From Epiperipatus broadwayi (taxonomy: Eukaryota > Onychophora > Udeonychophora > Euonychophora > Peripatidae): 64,000 bases of DNA. The stretch's first letter is position 1. The number at the start of each line of letters is the position of its first letter. Position numbers and translations under genes: made by a program. The notes beneath the pieces are model-generated. The model made no database searches. It saw nothing but the letters and a program-made list of their open reading frames with translations, and had not been told where the DNA came from. The DNA lies in assembly GCA_028023455.1 (NCBI GenBank), contig JAQFVV010000013.1:558001-622000 (forward strand), written 5' to 3'. Shown here piece after piece: positions 15,401 to 26,915 of the stretch.

Positions 15401-18400
15401 TAATGTATATATTATTTACTTAATAAACCTGTGTTAGTGTATTAATCTTGATAATATATATATAATATGAATAAATACAGCATTTCAAACTATATACCTA
15501 AAATTCAGAAATGTCTACTTTTTCCAAGTGCTGCAATATCATTGTACTGTCTTCATTGTTAACACAATCAAGCAAATGTAAAACGATCATTTACATTTGT
15601 AATTTTAATTTATACAGAGGACTGAAATTTAAGTCCACACCTGATGTAAACACATCCTATACCACATAAACTAATAATGAAACTTCATAAAGCAGAATCC
15701 ACTTTTATTCAACTAAAAAGGTATTAAAATGAGTAAAAATTGATCAATTCATTATTCGTTGTGTTACATCTGATGTTATCTTGAATGTCAGCCTTATTAA
15801 TCGCAAATGTAAATGGTTAGTTTACAGTTGCTTGATATCTAATAAATAGACGCAGCGCAATGAAATTGACAACACTCAGAAAAAAGTAATCAATTTTATT
15901 TTTTATGAACCATTAGTAGTATCAATTACATGGTTATTATATATAAATCGTATGCCATAGATAGACAATATGTTGTTAAGATAACACTACCGTTAGGTAG
16001 TAAATGAACAACAGATTGCTCAAATTATATTAATTTATTTAAGTATGAGGGCCGGGGTATATGATTTATATACATATTATGGCAGATTTTCTACATGTTG
16101 TTGTACCTTTGTCTATATTGTGTATATGTATCTGAGATTTAATTCTGGACAGATAAAAAAAAATTCAGATTCCTAACAGACTTAAAACTTTTTTTCAGAT
16201 AGCTTGCTTGTAGTCAATTAGTCATCTTAAATGTCACTGATAAATAGATATTTAGCTATTTTAAACAAAAGATAAAAAAGAATCTTGAAATATTTAAATT
16301 CTCATCACCTAGAAATTAAATGACTTAATAAATAGTGTTTTTTTTTAAATGTTTGGAAAAGCATTTGAGAAGTGTTGCATCTTTTTTATTAACTACCTTT
16401 TAAATAAAATGAGGGAAATTTCTTTTGAAAGTTTTAACAATTTAATCAGTCACAAAAGAATTAAAATATATTCTTCATTGGAAAAATTGTAGATAAGTGT
16501 ATTTAGGATTCATTCATTTATATGGATTTTTTTTTTTGCTAATCACAAATCATCTAGTTCATAATATTATTCAAGTTATTTGATGTCTCTCTGATAAATT
16601 GCATCCCTGCATTATTATTTAAACCATAAATATTTTGCCATGCTCATAAATAAAATCGAATACTTTGTTACCCAGGAAGTCATATGAGCTTTGAATATCT
16701 ATGTTACAGGTTGAATTGTGATATATACACTCTTAAACTGTTGAGTCTACCAATCTATCATTTTCTCAATCACCTATTGATGCTACACTGACAGAAACTT
16801 CACCATGCTCAACCTCATATTGCTTCATCAGTTGTAGATAGTCTACTGCTTTTATCATAACCCTGTTATGTTAATGACAAAAACTGTGACTCTGCTCATT
16901 ATCACGTTTCCATTGCAATTATGGTAACTACTATGCAGACCCATCTTGATTTTATCTAATTACTATTTGCTTAGATTATTGGTGATTAATTTTTATTGAT
17001 ATGTGAGCAACTTACGTGATATCAATAGTCCTTCTGATTTATTCTCCATAAATTTATTTTGTAAAAAAATAAATTAGCCAAAAAAAAAAATGAAATTAAA
17101 AAAAAAATAAGAAAAATAGAATACAAGAATAAAAAAGCAATAATTATTATTTTAATAGTAATATAAAAATAGCATCATTATTAGATGATAGATTATGATC
17201 ACCATATTGAACACCAATGTTAAACTAATCATATAGTTTTTAAAAGGCAAATAAAAAGTTTATGTGTAAAAGTCAGATACACGAGCAATTAATATGTTTT
17301 TAATTAATTTATTAATATATTTTTGAAGGCAAGATTAAAAACTTTCACAAAAATTTGACATAATTCCCCCCCCCCCAACAGAAATAATATTGACAAATAA
17401 TCGAAAAATATTTTCATTTTAATGTGAACTATTTTTTTTTTTAAGAAATGAATTATTATAAGTATTTTGTACACTATAATCAGAATCTAATTCAGTTCAA
17501 TAAAATATACCTAAATCTGTAAGAAAAGACTACCTTGGAATAATCTATTACTATCACCTAGAACTTTGCTATTCTTATTCTTTTCAAGTTATGAATACTT
17601 TATATATATATATTTCCATCTAAACATTCATTAAAAATATTGTATTATATATATATATTGCTTATCAATTTTTACCTTTTTTATTTTTTACATTAATACA
17701 TTTTTACAGTCTTTTCCTCTTTCTTATTCTATTTTAATATCCAAGTTCTTTATTATCATGTCATACATCTTTTTTTTTCTATTTATTCCCATTTATTTTA
17801 CCAATTTTCTCATTCATAATTTATCCTACATAAATTTTCAAGAATCACAAAAACTTTTGAGATTTTTCTAGCTCAAAATTGTTTTTATTTTATTAGTTCC
17901 ACTTTCTAAGTAACTATCATGTAATTATTTATTATTCTTACTTTCTAAATAAACAATAATTTTATCTGTAGCATGACTCCATTTTTTATCTTTCTTATAA
18001 TATCTCTTCTTTTTATATATTCAATTCTAACATTAGCTATGTATTTTTTTTTATATTATTATTTCTTCTAAATTCATGATATTTCTAATGTCTGCATTGA
18101 ATTGTATAATTCTTGGAAATAATATTCTGAATATCTCTTCCTTTAGTATTTCTTAGCATTAATTTTCTATAAAAACTTGCTCACGGTAGCAGTCTTTAAA
18201 CAGTGCCTGTATTCCTAGTTATTTATAGAGGGATCATTATTTTTCTCATCTTCTTACTTTATATTTTCTTGTAGGATAACATAAGCGAACAATTGTAGAA
18301 CAACTTAATAAAACCTTTTGATGATAGAAATTTTAAGGTCTAAAAGATTACACAATAAATTATTTTACAAAGCATAGCTTAAAAAATACTTGCATGCTCA

Positions 18401-18613
18401 CGAAAAAAAAAAAGCTTGATTGATTTTAGATTAATTGTTTACTACATTATAATCATTTTCTATCAATGTGAGAATGATAATGGAAGATTTATTTACAGGT
18501 TATTATTTAGCTTACAATTCATAATGCATTGTACACTAGTATATTGAAATATACTCATATTTTCTTTTGCTATAGTATATCATTAATATCATCAACTCTT
18601 ATATTTTTAAAAA
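12421..18613. other. Long AT-rich spacer without a recognised gene
   Basis: Contains C-runs at about 12431-12442 and 17367-17376 and a short GCATA tandem at about 13372-13390. Weak tRNA-like traces lie near 12560-12590, 12690-12740 and 16700-16765 (minus). Coding-like patches at 14090-14880 have stops in every frame and no motif I can name. The stretch 17650-18060 is strongly T-rich on the plus strand. A block at about 15955-16010 weakly resembles 63610-63660 (TTGTTAAGA...CTACCGT...AGTAAAT). Confidence 0.4.
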
Positions 18614-18811
18614 ATGCTTAGTTTTAGTTTAAACTTAAAAGAGGAAGTTATTAAAAGGGACAAAAATGAACAAAATATAAATATCATATCTCATTTAGGA
18701 ATATCTGAGTCTAATTTAAGAAATAATGATGAGTTGAAAGCAAGTGTTACAAAAAGCTTTCATTATTCAACTGCTAAAGATAGAAAAATAACATTATTAT
18801 GGGACTATTAG
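18614..18811 (+). pseudogene. Possible pogo/Tigger-type transposase N-terminal scrap
   Basis: A 65-residue open frame contains LNLKEEVIKRDKN...ISHLGISESN...ELKASVTKSF. The spacing and residues resemble the CENP-B-type helix-turn-helix that opens pogo/Tigger transposases (a lysine-rich helix, then ISxxLGIxxST, then a third helix followed by a KASVT-like linker). It ends with LLWDY, where family members usually have a similar Leu-Trp segment. The expected turn between the second and third helix is shortened. No catalytic domain follows. Similarity was judged by eye only. Confidence 0.4.
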
Positions 18812-18829
18812 GTTTGATGGTTATCTATA

Positions 18830-19140
18830 TAGAATCAAAATCTGTATTGATTGCACTTGTCTTCATTTTATCCCTTATTCAGGCAAAAACATTGTTTCTG
18901 CATGTAGATGTTTGCAAGAAAGTTAGAGATAATTAATTTCGTTGGCGCTAAAGTCAATACAATTAAAAATTTCCCATATGAATTAAAACTTTTAACTGTA
19001 CTTCCAACAAATATTTAATATTAGTAGATGGTATCTTAAGTGAAACAAATGCTGTCCTGAATTCACAAAAAATAAAAAAAATTGCCTTTTTTATTGTTAA
19101 TAAAGAAATATCTGGCAGAAATGGATCAATTAAAGTGTAT
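18830..19140. other. AT-rich spacer, no gene seen
   Basis: May include the 3' tail of the SINE lying at 19145-19216 on the minus strand. Nothing else recognised. Confidence 0.3.
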
Positions 19141-19144
19141 GAAT

Positions 19145-19216
19145 AAAAACCTGGGTCCTTAAAATCTTGATAATTGAATTTTAAGGTAATGCTCTAACCA
19201 ACTGAGCCATCCTGCC
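19145..19216 (-). repeat. tRNA-derived SINE head (minus strand)
   Basis: On the minus strand it reads GGATGGCTCAGTTGGTTAGA, a near-perfect tRNA 5' half with an A-box. An ATTACCTTAAAA anticodon-region follows, then a degenerate B-box position CCAGGTTTTTATTC. A real tRNA gene is excluded because the TPsiC loop is destroyed and the acceptor stem does not close. Related to the copy at 33451-33522. Confidence 0.6.
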
Positions 19217-20221
19217 TGTGGGAGATTATGACCTTATACTGAAAGTGCTGATAAGACGATGGCCAACCAAAGTTTTAATATAATTGGAGTGTGATAATCT
19301 GTGACCCACCATTATATATATTTATACATTAAAATAATATGTATTTATATCAATATACAAAAGTTAAGAATATTTTTTTATATATTTTGGTGCTGAAAAA
19401 CTTTAACATTATTACTGTAAGAATTTATCCATTCTTCATTATTTCAGTCCTCCACACAACTTTTCTAGAAGTAATTAAACATGAAGAATGGGGATTGCAT
19501 ATATTATAAAATTTTACAATTACCTGGAATATGATATACATATTATATTGAAAGCCATGATTACGATATTTTCTGTGGATGTTTTCATTAACAGTCATGT
19601 ATTACATTAGTTCAGAAAAGAAGAAAATTTGTCGTAGTTGAACTATTTTAATACTAAAATAAAATCAAGTAAATGATCATGCATTGTATAAACCCGTATG
19701 TGATAATTCACATAATTTCATTGGATAAAAATATTTTCCTACAATTTTTGACTGGGAAATGCTTGAAATGATGTTAATTGATAGTGTCATTTATATTTAA
19801 ATCATCTCCAAAGAGACATTGGTTTGCTGCATTTCTATTTTGAAACTGATCAGAAATGTTTTCCCAAGTACCTAACTGCACTTCTTTACATTATAAAACA
19901 ACTGATGTTTATATGTGGTTAGAACCTACTTAAACTATTTTTTATTGTATTATTTTGATAGCTAGCTTGTAAGACACTGAAACAGCAACTAGTTTTTTTT
20001 ATTATATTAAGTACACAAGATTACTATGATGTACTTGGAGAGAAAAATATTAATTGGCAATGGTGATATATAGAAGATTAATATTTTTCAAGAATAAATT
20101 GCAGCCTGTACTATCTATCAGACATGCTATGGAGTTGCCCATCCAAAGGTTACACGAAATTGAAAATACACTTATGTATGTTTATATGTGCTATAAAGTA
20201 CCTGTGATGCAATAATAAAAC
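19217..20221. other. AT-rich spacer, no gene seen
   Basis: No ORF or repeat recognised on either strand. Confidence 0.4.
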
Positions 20222-20638
20222 ATCCATCTGTCAAAAACAGTGAGGATTGCCAATTCCTCTACAAGCTTTAGGATAAATGCTTAGCCAGAGCCAGCACTTA
20301 AAATATCTCTGTCAGGAACCCCTCCCCAAACCCCTGACCATGTTTTCATGCTTTGGCATTCCTCAGAGAGGTGTCAGGGTAGGTTCAGACACTAGATCTA
20401 AAAATACCAACCCAAAGCTAAGCACTTGAGGAGTGCCAAAGCATGAAACCATAGTCAGGGGTTTGGGGAGGGATTCCTGACAGAGATATTTTAAGTGCTG
20501 GCTCTGGCTAAGCATTTATCATAAAGCTTGTAGAGGAATTGGCAATCCTCACTGTTTATAACTTACAAGCTTAAGAGATAGGGTCATGTGATCTATGAAT
20601 TGATCTATGACTCTTATTTTGACTATCCATCTGTCAAA
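20222..20638 (+). mobile_element. Snapback element, subfamily B, with 14-bp flanking repeats
   Basis: ATCCATCTGTCAAA occurs at 20222-20235 and again at 20625-20638 and brackets a 389-bp insertion. The insertion begins AACAGTGAGGATTGCC. A left arm (20235-20365) and its reverse complement (20426-20557) make a stem of about 130 bp with a loop of about 60 bp. After the stem comes a tail of 67 bp containing ACAAGCTTAAGAGATAG and GGTCATGTGAT. The tail matches the tail of the elements at 33.1, 56.0 and 58.2 kb, although the arm sequence is different. No ORF is present. The 14-bp repeats suggest insertion by a target-primed or similar mechanism rather than a usual DNA-transposase cut. Confidence 0.75.
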
Positions 20639-20639
20639 T

Positions 20640-22234
20640 TTGTTTTTAAATCTGGATTGTGTTATTTTAATTTGAACAGCAAATCATTATTCCTGGTTAG
20701 AAAGTAAAACAATGGCAAAAAAAAAAAAACCACTTAAAAGTTCAGTACCCATCAATTGTCAAATCTTGTGATTATTGTTTTTTTCCACTGTTTTTTCACG
20801 AGCCTTTGGGAAATATTTGCCTTACAGTTAGCTATTTTTTAAAAAAATGTTTTCTTACCATATATATATTTGTGCATGCGTGTGTGTGGAATATAACGAC
20901 TTAATCCAGTATTTAAAATAAACTTGTATGGAAAAGCTTAAATTTCTAAACTATCAACTCTGAATATATATATTTACTGATAGTGTGCTTCTTTTTACAT
21001 GGAAATTTCAGATTCTTTAAACACCTGAAATCTAATATGACTTATACTGTCTACTAGCAGAATATTAAATATATTAGGCATTTTAATCAAATCTCGTAGT
21101 CTAACCAAATGAGCACTACGTTAAAACATAAAAAAACATTTTTATATTATTGCATATTAGTTATAATTGAAGATCTATTGTAATGTTGACTAAATTTTAG
21201 ACTCTAGACTAAATTTAAGAGGGGTGTTGTTGACAATGATAATATTCTATCACCTAACAATATTTATCCATATTAAATTACTAAATTCTTCTTTTGATTA
21301 GAGAAATTAAAGTGTATATATATATAATTTTTAGCGAATATATAATATATTTATCTATATAAATTAACATTATGATAATAATATATAAAAATAAAATTTA
21401 AATCAAAATATTTCTCATAATAAAAAAAATTCAAAAGAAAAAAAAATCTTTATTGAGAAGAAAAGAGCAAATTATAAATAATGAAGTTATTAGAAATACA
21501 AATTTTATACCCAAGTGTCTAAAAGTTTGTACTTAAAATTATTAGATCTAACTAGTTTGATATATGGCTAATTAAATAAAGCATTTAATTTGATTAAAAA
21601 GCAATATGGTTTATCATTTCTTACATTTTTATTTAATGGTAATTGGATCTAACATGTTAGCGAAGTTGTTTGTTTTTTTTACTTTTATATATATATGTGT
21701 GTTTTGTATGTGTGTGTGTGTATAGCAAGACATGCATGAAAAGAAGATGGATTTTCTCTTACAAATTTCATAGTGCTCTAAAATCCAAAGTAGCTGGATT
21801 ATAATGTAAAAATTGTTTTAAAATAGTAAATTATCTTTTATTTCATAATAGTGTGTTTTTGATATGTTTTAAACTTTCAAAATAAACTGTAGATATATAG
21901 CATTTTTACTTTTCTCTAAGCAACCTGTATTCATCATCCTTATTTAACTTATGCCCAGTGACTGGATTGATGTGTTTGAGGAGCATTTGTCTGTTTTTAT
22001 ACCGTACCCTTTCACTGACATTATTTGATACAAAGCTACTTAATATTTCTTAGTACTCTTAAGATTGATTTTAAAAAAAGCTTTGTCTTTAATATATATA
22101 ATAAAATGTGTATATATACATATCATGAAGTTTCTAATCTTTATTTCGTGTTATGACAATAATAATAACATTATAAATAATATATCATTTCATTTAACTT
22201 TATTGATCTTGAACATTTGTATCTATTTCATTAT
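20640..22234. other. AT-rich spacer, no gene seen
   Basis: (TA)n and (TG)n tracts near 20870 and 21690-21725. No supported gene. Confidence 0.4.
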
Positions 22235-22420
22235 CATCATCATTTTCTACCATTATTCATTCACTGCAGGATTAAAGTTCTCTCCAAGTTAAATCTATCT
22301 TCTTTGTTCTCTAGCCTCTCTTCTCCATATCATTCCAAAACACTTCCTTATTTTATTCACCAATCGCACATGTGGTTTTCTTTTAGATCTTTTATAATCT
22401 TTTGGAATCCAGTAACTAAA
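22235..22420. repeat. Dispersed repeat R22, copy 1
   Basis: Shares ordered blocks with 23140-23310: a TTATTC...GCAGGAT/GTAGGAT start, TCTTCTCC.TATCA, CTTA.TTTAT and a TTTTAG.TC.TTT region. Divergence is high and the family is unknown. The pyrimidine-rich blocks might encode on the minus strand, but no frame stays open. Confidence 0.4.
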
Positions 22421-22654
22421 AATTATAATTAATACAAACTATTCCTAATATCTTTACACCCCTATCCTAATGCACTTTACAACAAATATTTGATTTACTA
22501 AATTAAAAATTATCCAATTCCTCTGTATGCTCAATGCTTTAATATCTATATATATATATAACTTTATTATAATTTATTTTTTGCTTTATCATACAATGTG
22601 AATTTAGTTCTGTGTTTATAATTATTGTTGGTTTCTGTATTAATTAATATAAAG

Positions 22655-22700
22655 AATTGCTGAAGATGAGGTTGTAGTTCGGAAACATATATCTTATAAA
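22655..22700 (+). repeat. Hammerhead-like / LINE-tail hairpin motif
   Basis: Reads CTGAAGATGAGG, a short loop, then TTCGGAAACAT. The arrangement (CTGAAGA, spacer T, GAG stem, GAAA) matches the tails of the two Penelope-like fragments at 41.66 kb and 50.85 kb. Probably the 3' end of a degraded retroelement. Confidence 0.4.
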
Positions 22701-22796
22701 ATAATTGGTTTAATATTTTATATATTAATTCAAACAAACATTTGTTGTAAATCTGGTGATATTGTCTAAAAGTTTAAAAATATTAGTGCTTTGAAT

Positions 22797-22960
22797 TATA
22801 TATATATAATTTTTAGGAAGTAATGAAATATCCAAAGACCATCTGTATTAAATTTAAACTTCTCATTTATATTATTGTTCAATCACAAAGCAAAGTAAAA
22901 TAGAATATAAACAATGCATAAAGATTTCATCATCTATTAAAATTTTCTCTTTAATTGATG
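22797..22960 (+). repeat. Dispersed repeat, second copy of the 5852-5960 family
   Basis: Same order of blocks as at 5.85 kb: TATATATATAATTTTTAGG, TAATGAAAT, TATTAAATTTAA and TTTCATCATCT. Confidence 0.4.
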
Positions 22961-23139
22961 CCAATTAATTACATTATTACTTTTATATATATATTGCAAG
23001 GAAATCAAGTCATACATCGGTGACTTAATTTAATAAGCTTGTTAAGAGCTATTCACGCTCATTATATAATGTATATATTGTTGCTTAGTTAGATAATTGT
23101 GTTAAAAATATTAATTTTAATTGTGTTCTAATCCTCATT

Positions 23140-23310
23140 TTCAATCATTATTATTCTATTGTAGGATGACAGCCTCTGCAACTTTAATTCAATTAATCTA
23201 ATCTGTAATCTTTCTTCTCCGTATCACACAAACAAATTTCTTAGTTTATCAGTACATTTTGCAGGTGATCCTTTTTTAGGTCATTTAAAGTTTTTGAGAT
23301 TCAGTTTAAG
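23140..23310. repeat. Dispersed repeat R22, copy 2
   Basis: Diverged direct copy of 22235-22420, about 900 bp downstream. Confidence 0.4.
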
Positions 23311-25137
23311 GCTTCATTTATCCGTGTATTATCATCTCTTTTAGTAAATATTAATAGAAGTCTATCAATTATTGATTGTTTTTCAAAATGTAGAATTTAC
23401 TTAAACATAGCATGTACTAAAGTATCTTTTTAAGAAGAATCTGCTTCTTTAAAAAAGATTAGAAGAAAATGGCACTTTATGGGTTCATACACTTTAAAAA
23501 TAAATTAGTTACAGAAATGTATGTTTTTATCAACAGTTTATTATGTCAGTATTCCAACATTGATATAATATAAATTTGCCATGCTTTAAAGATATATGCC
23601 TGTTTGAAGTTAAAATTTAAAAACCTCCAAATCATTTGATATAAATACATTGTTGTCAGCAAAACATAATATGAAAATGCTTTTTTTTTTAATATTTTCA
23701 TTTTGTTTGAATAGTGTTTTTAAAAAATAAATTACCATTTATATTTGACTGTCCTTCCAAATTAAGAAAAGTCCCAATTCTTTTAGTTATATAATTCAGT
23801 TAAATGCTACATAAATATGTAATCTATTAACAGTATTTATTTTCTCCTACTATAGAAATTTATAAAGACTTACAAATTTATATATGGCAACACTTGATGA
23901 AAAATCTACTGAACTCTTGCAGAACATGATTTTCTCAATCAAATCTGACATCATCTGCTGCTTAGAAGACTAGTTGAAATCATATCAAACAATAATAGAT
24001 TATACACATATAAATTAAACTTGTTACAATTGTATATAACTGTCATTAAACTTGTAAAAGTATTTATTTTAAATAAAGTATTTTTTTTTTTAGAAAAGTC
24101 AGTAAAATATTAATATTTATATATATGAAGTAAAAACACGAATAAAGAGATAATAACACATAGAAATAATAAATAATAAAAGCAAATTATTTCCAAAAAT
24201 TATAAAATATTAAGTTAAAGTATTCTATTGTGGAAACTTCCAAATATGCATTTAATATGAAAATTTCCTCAGTAGTTTAATATGGTAGTATGAGGGATAG
24301 ATTCAGAATAGAAGTTCCCAGGATCATTTTTGACTGGAATTGTTATATACTCATTGATCCATTAGAATGCATGAGCATTACATGGCATCTCTGTCAATTA
24401 ATTATATAATTGCTTAACATATTATTTATGCCAACAAACAATTATTGAAATCTAATGTACACTTCTCCTTTCACTTGACATTAATCACCAGTGATAGGCA
24501 AGTACCACTAATCTCAGATTATTTCATCCAAGTTGTTTTAATCTTGTTTTATTTATCAAACACCCATAGCTATCTTTTCTTTTATATGTTTTCTTAAATT
24601 TTCCTATGATATTCAATCTATCATTTATATGATATACATTTAAAAAACAATTTAATGATAATAATCCAACATCTTTCTATTATGGTTAAGATGAAAATAT
24701 TTTAACTAATGAATGGAGATTGTTTTCAATGTTGTTTTTTAATATTTTTTCCAACAATAAAAGATTAAGATATCAAAATTACCACTAATAATGATTGAAG
24801 TTTGTAACTCAGTTATAATAATGTGTTGTGTAGTTAATTACTCAACATACTTTTATTAACAAATCTTGATACACACCCATACATTTAAATATTTTATTAC
24901 AAGTCTATTTAGTAGGAGGAATATTAGTAATATGTCACAACCTTTATGACTATTGAAGATTGTAACTGATTCATGTTAAATGCTTTACTGGATTGTTTCT
25001 AATAGTAATCCTATATGGTTTAATGCATTGGTTGATGTTACATTCTAGATTATAAAGTTTTTAAACTGATTTCTGTCTGACATATTTCTAGCACTAGAAA
25101 TTTTTATGAACTTTTGAGCTATTTGGTTATTTATTTT

Positions 25138-25138
<1 letters not shown>
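23311..25138. other. AT-rich spacer, no gene seen
   Basis: No ORF above background and no clear repeat structure. Confidence 0.4.

Positions 25139-25170
<32 letters not shown>
25139..25170. repeat. Short (AAT)n tract at the 5' edge of LINE copy 2
   Basis: About 10 units. Together with the longer (AAT)n at 30377-30496 it brackets LINE copy 2, as expected if the element inserted into an (AAT)n microsatellite. Confidence 0.9.
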
Positions 25171-25173
<3 letters not shown>

Positions 25174-25398
25174 CATCTGCGGTCCTGCTGTGCAGCGAGT
25201 ACAACATGCCAACAAACCTCTAAATAAAAAACTTTTAAAAATTCGGAAAACTCAAAGATAATTCGTTTTTTTACACTTTTAACCGAAAATATTTTAAACA
25301 TAAGTTTTAAAAAAAAAATTGTATTTAAAAAGAAAATATTAAGAATTAAAAAAACAACGTAAATACACAGACTGAAAATCGTCAAATATATATCAAAC

Positions 25399-26915
25399 AT
25401 GGCGGCGGCACAGCTAAAAAATTCAAATGTGAATGGTGCCAATATAAACTACAATGAAGGAAACATCAATAATAGTTTAAAAACTTATGCTAATGTAACA
25501 AAAACTACTTTTCAAAATAAAGTTATAACAACTCACTCAAACTCGATTGCAGCTAGTAGATTTCGAAGAGTAACCAACGATGATATGAATGAACTAAATC
25601 TAGTTTATGAAAACAACTCTGAGCCCCCATCGACTATTTGGTCTCAGGAAGAATTAATAACAATAAACACTGAATTTAACAATACAATACCAAATAAGCT
25701 TTTCAACACATTTAAAATTTTTTTTCCAAACAGATCCATTGTCCTGGCTGCGACTGATAAAAACCTAACGCTTTACAAATTCCCAAGAGAAATGTTATAT
25801 GAAGCTATAACAGCAAATGGAAGTTGGGAAACAATTTCAAGCATAGGGGAACACCCCAACTCTAGATATTTGGCATTAGAATTCTTTGAAGATTATCAAA
25901 AAAATAAATTTTTAACTCAGATCAAAACAATAGGAAATTATGCTTTAATATATATTTTCTATTTACAATTATGCTTTAATAGTTGTAGATCCAAACCTTA
26001 AAAACTTTATTACAGTCACTATTAAAAATACTTATTTTGGCTATAATATAAATGACTTTCAAAATATGATGAAAGCGTTAGGCAAAGTATTATATTTAAA
26101 ACCTATTTTACTTACTGATACACCTATTCCAGTGTGCAATAATAGTTTTACTTTTAAAATGATGCTCAATGAAGCAATAGCGCCAGAGAATATCCCCACA
26201 CAAGTCATAGACCAAGAAGCAATTCTAAATATATATATATATAAGGGGCTTAGGACCACAGTGCTTCATCTGTGGAGAGCATGGTCACTTTGCAGCAAAC
26301 TGTAGCGAAAAGAAAAAACAAAAAAATAACACAGACAAAAGCAAACCCCAATTAACTACAAACAACAATCAAGTGATCCAAACATCTATTCAAGAAAAAA
26401 TGGAAACACAAGAAAGCATAAAAAACCAACAATTAGAGGAACTAAACAACAAAAACATAGCTGGAGATGATCACATTTTGGATTTAACTGTTAAAACAAA
26501 AATAAATGATAAAGAACTGAATCAAGAAAGACAACAAAATTATACAATGGAATCGATAGAAAACACCAATAAAATAGATAGCAATAGCAATGAGGAAACA
26601 GCACAAACACAGAACATACAAAGAACAAGAATTATAAATAAAACATCTGAGGCTATTATGGACTTAACTACACCAGGCCTTCCACAAATACCAAAAAATA
26701 CCACACCTTCAAATAGAAAACCAGGCCGGCCACCAAAACAGAATAGGACAACCAAGAGAGCTAAAACTGAAGAAAAGGATAGTGACACAATACAAGATAA
26801 TCAATCAAATAACTCAATAGATGAAGAAACAGAACAAAATTATGAAGACACTATAGAACAACTTTTTCTCAATTCAAAACCTGAAAATAAATGTAACCAC
26901 CAAACACCAATTTAA
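25399..26915 (+). pseudogene. LINE copy 2 ORF1 (gag-like), two frameshifts
   Basis: Start MAAAQLKNSNVNG lies in a good context after an in-frame-stop-rich leader. The first segment runs to about 25999. There a partial repeat of AATTATGCTTTAATA (about 25936-25980) shifts the frame. The next segment continues to about 26240, where an expanded TA tract shifts it again. The third frame carries the zinc knuckle CFICGEHGHFAANC (about 26262-26304). A long charged, Asn/Gln/Glu/Thr-rich tail follows, with a KPGRPPKQNRTTKRAK basic patch near residue 110 of that segment. RNA-binding chaperone role is inferred from the knuckle. The stop TAA (26913-26915) overlaps the ORF2 start. Confidence 0.8.

Noticed and set aside
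15955-16010. Repeat shared with 63610-63660
   Set aside because: Only short blocks agree; too weak to list as a family.
19145-19216. A functional tRNA gene
   Set aside because: The 5' half looks like a tRNA but the T-loop is destroyed and the acceptor stem does not close.
25137-25442. Minus-strand hydrophobic frame starting opposite LINE ORF1
   Set aside because: It lies over the LINE leader and ORF1 start and ends in the microsatellite; a shadow.
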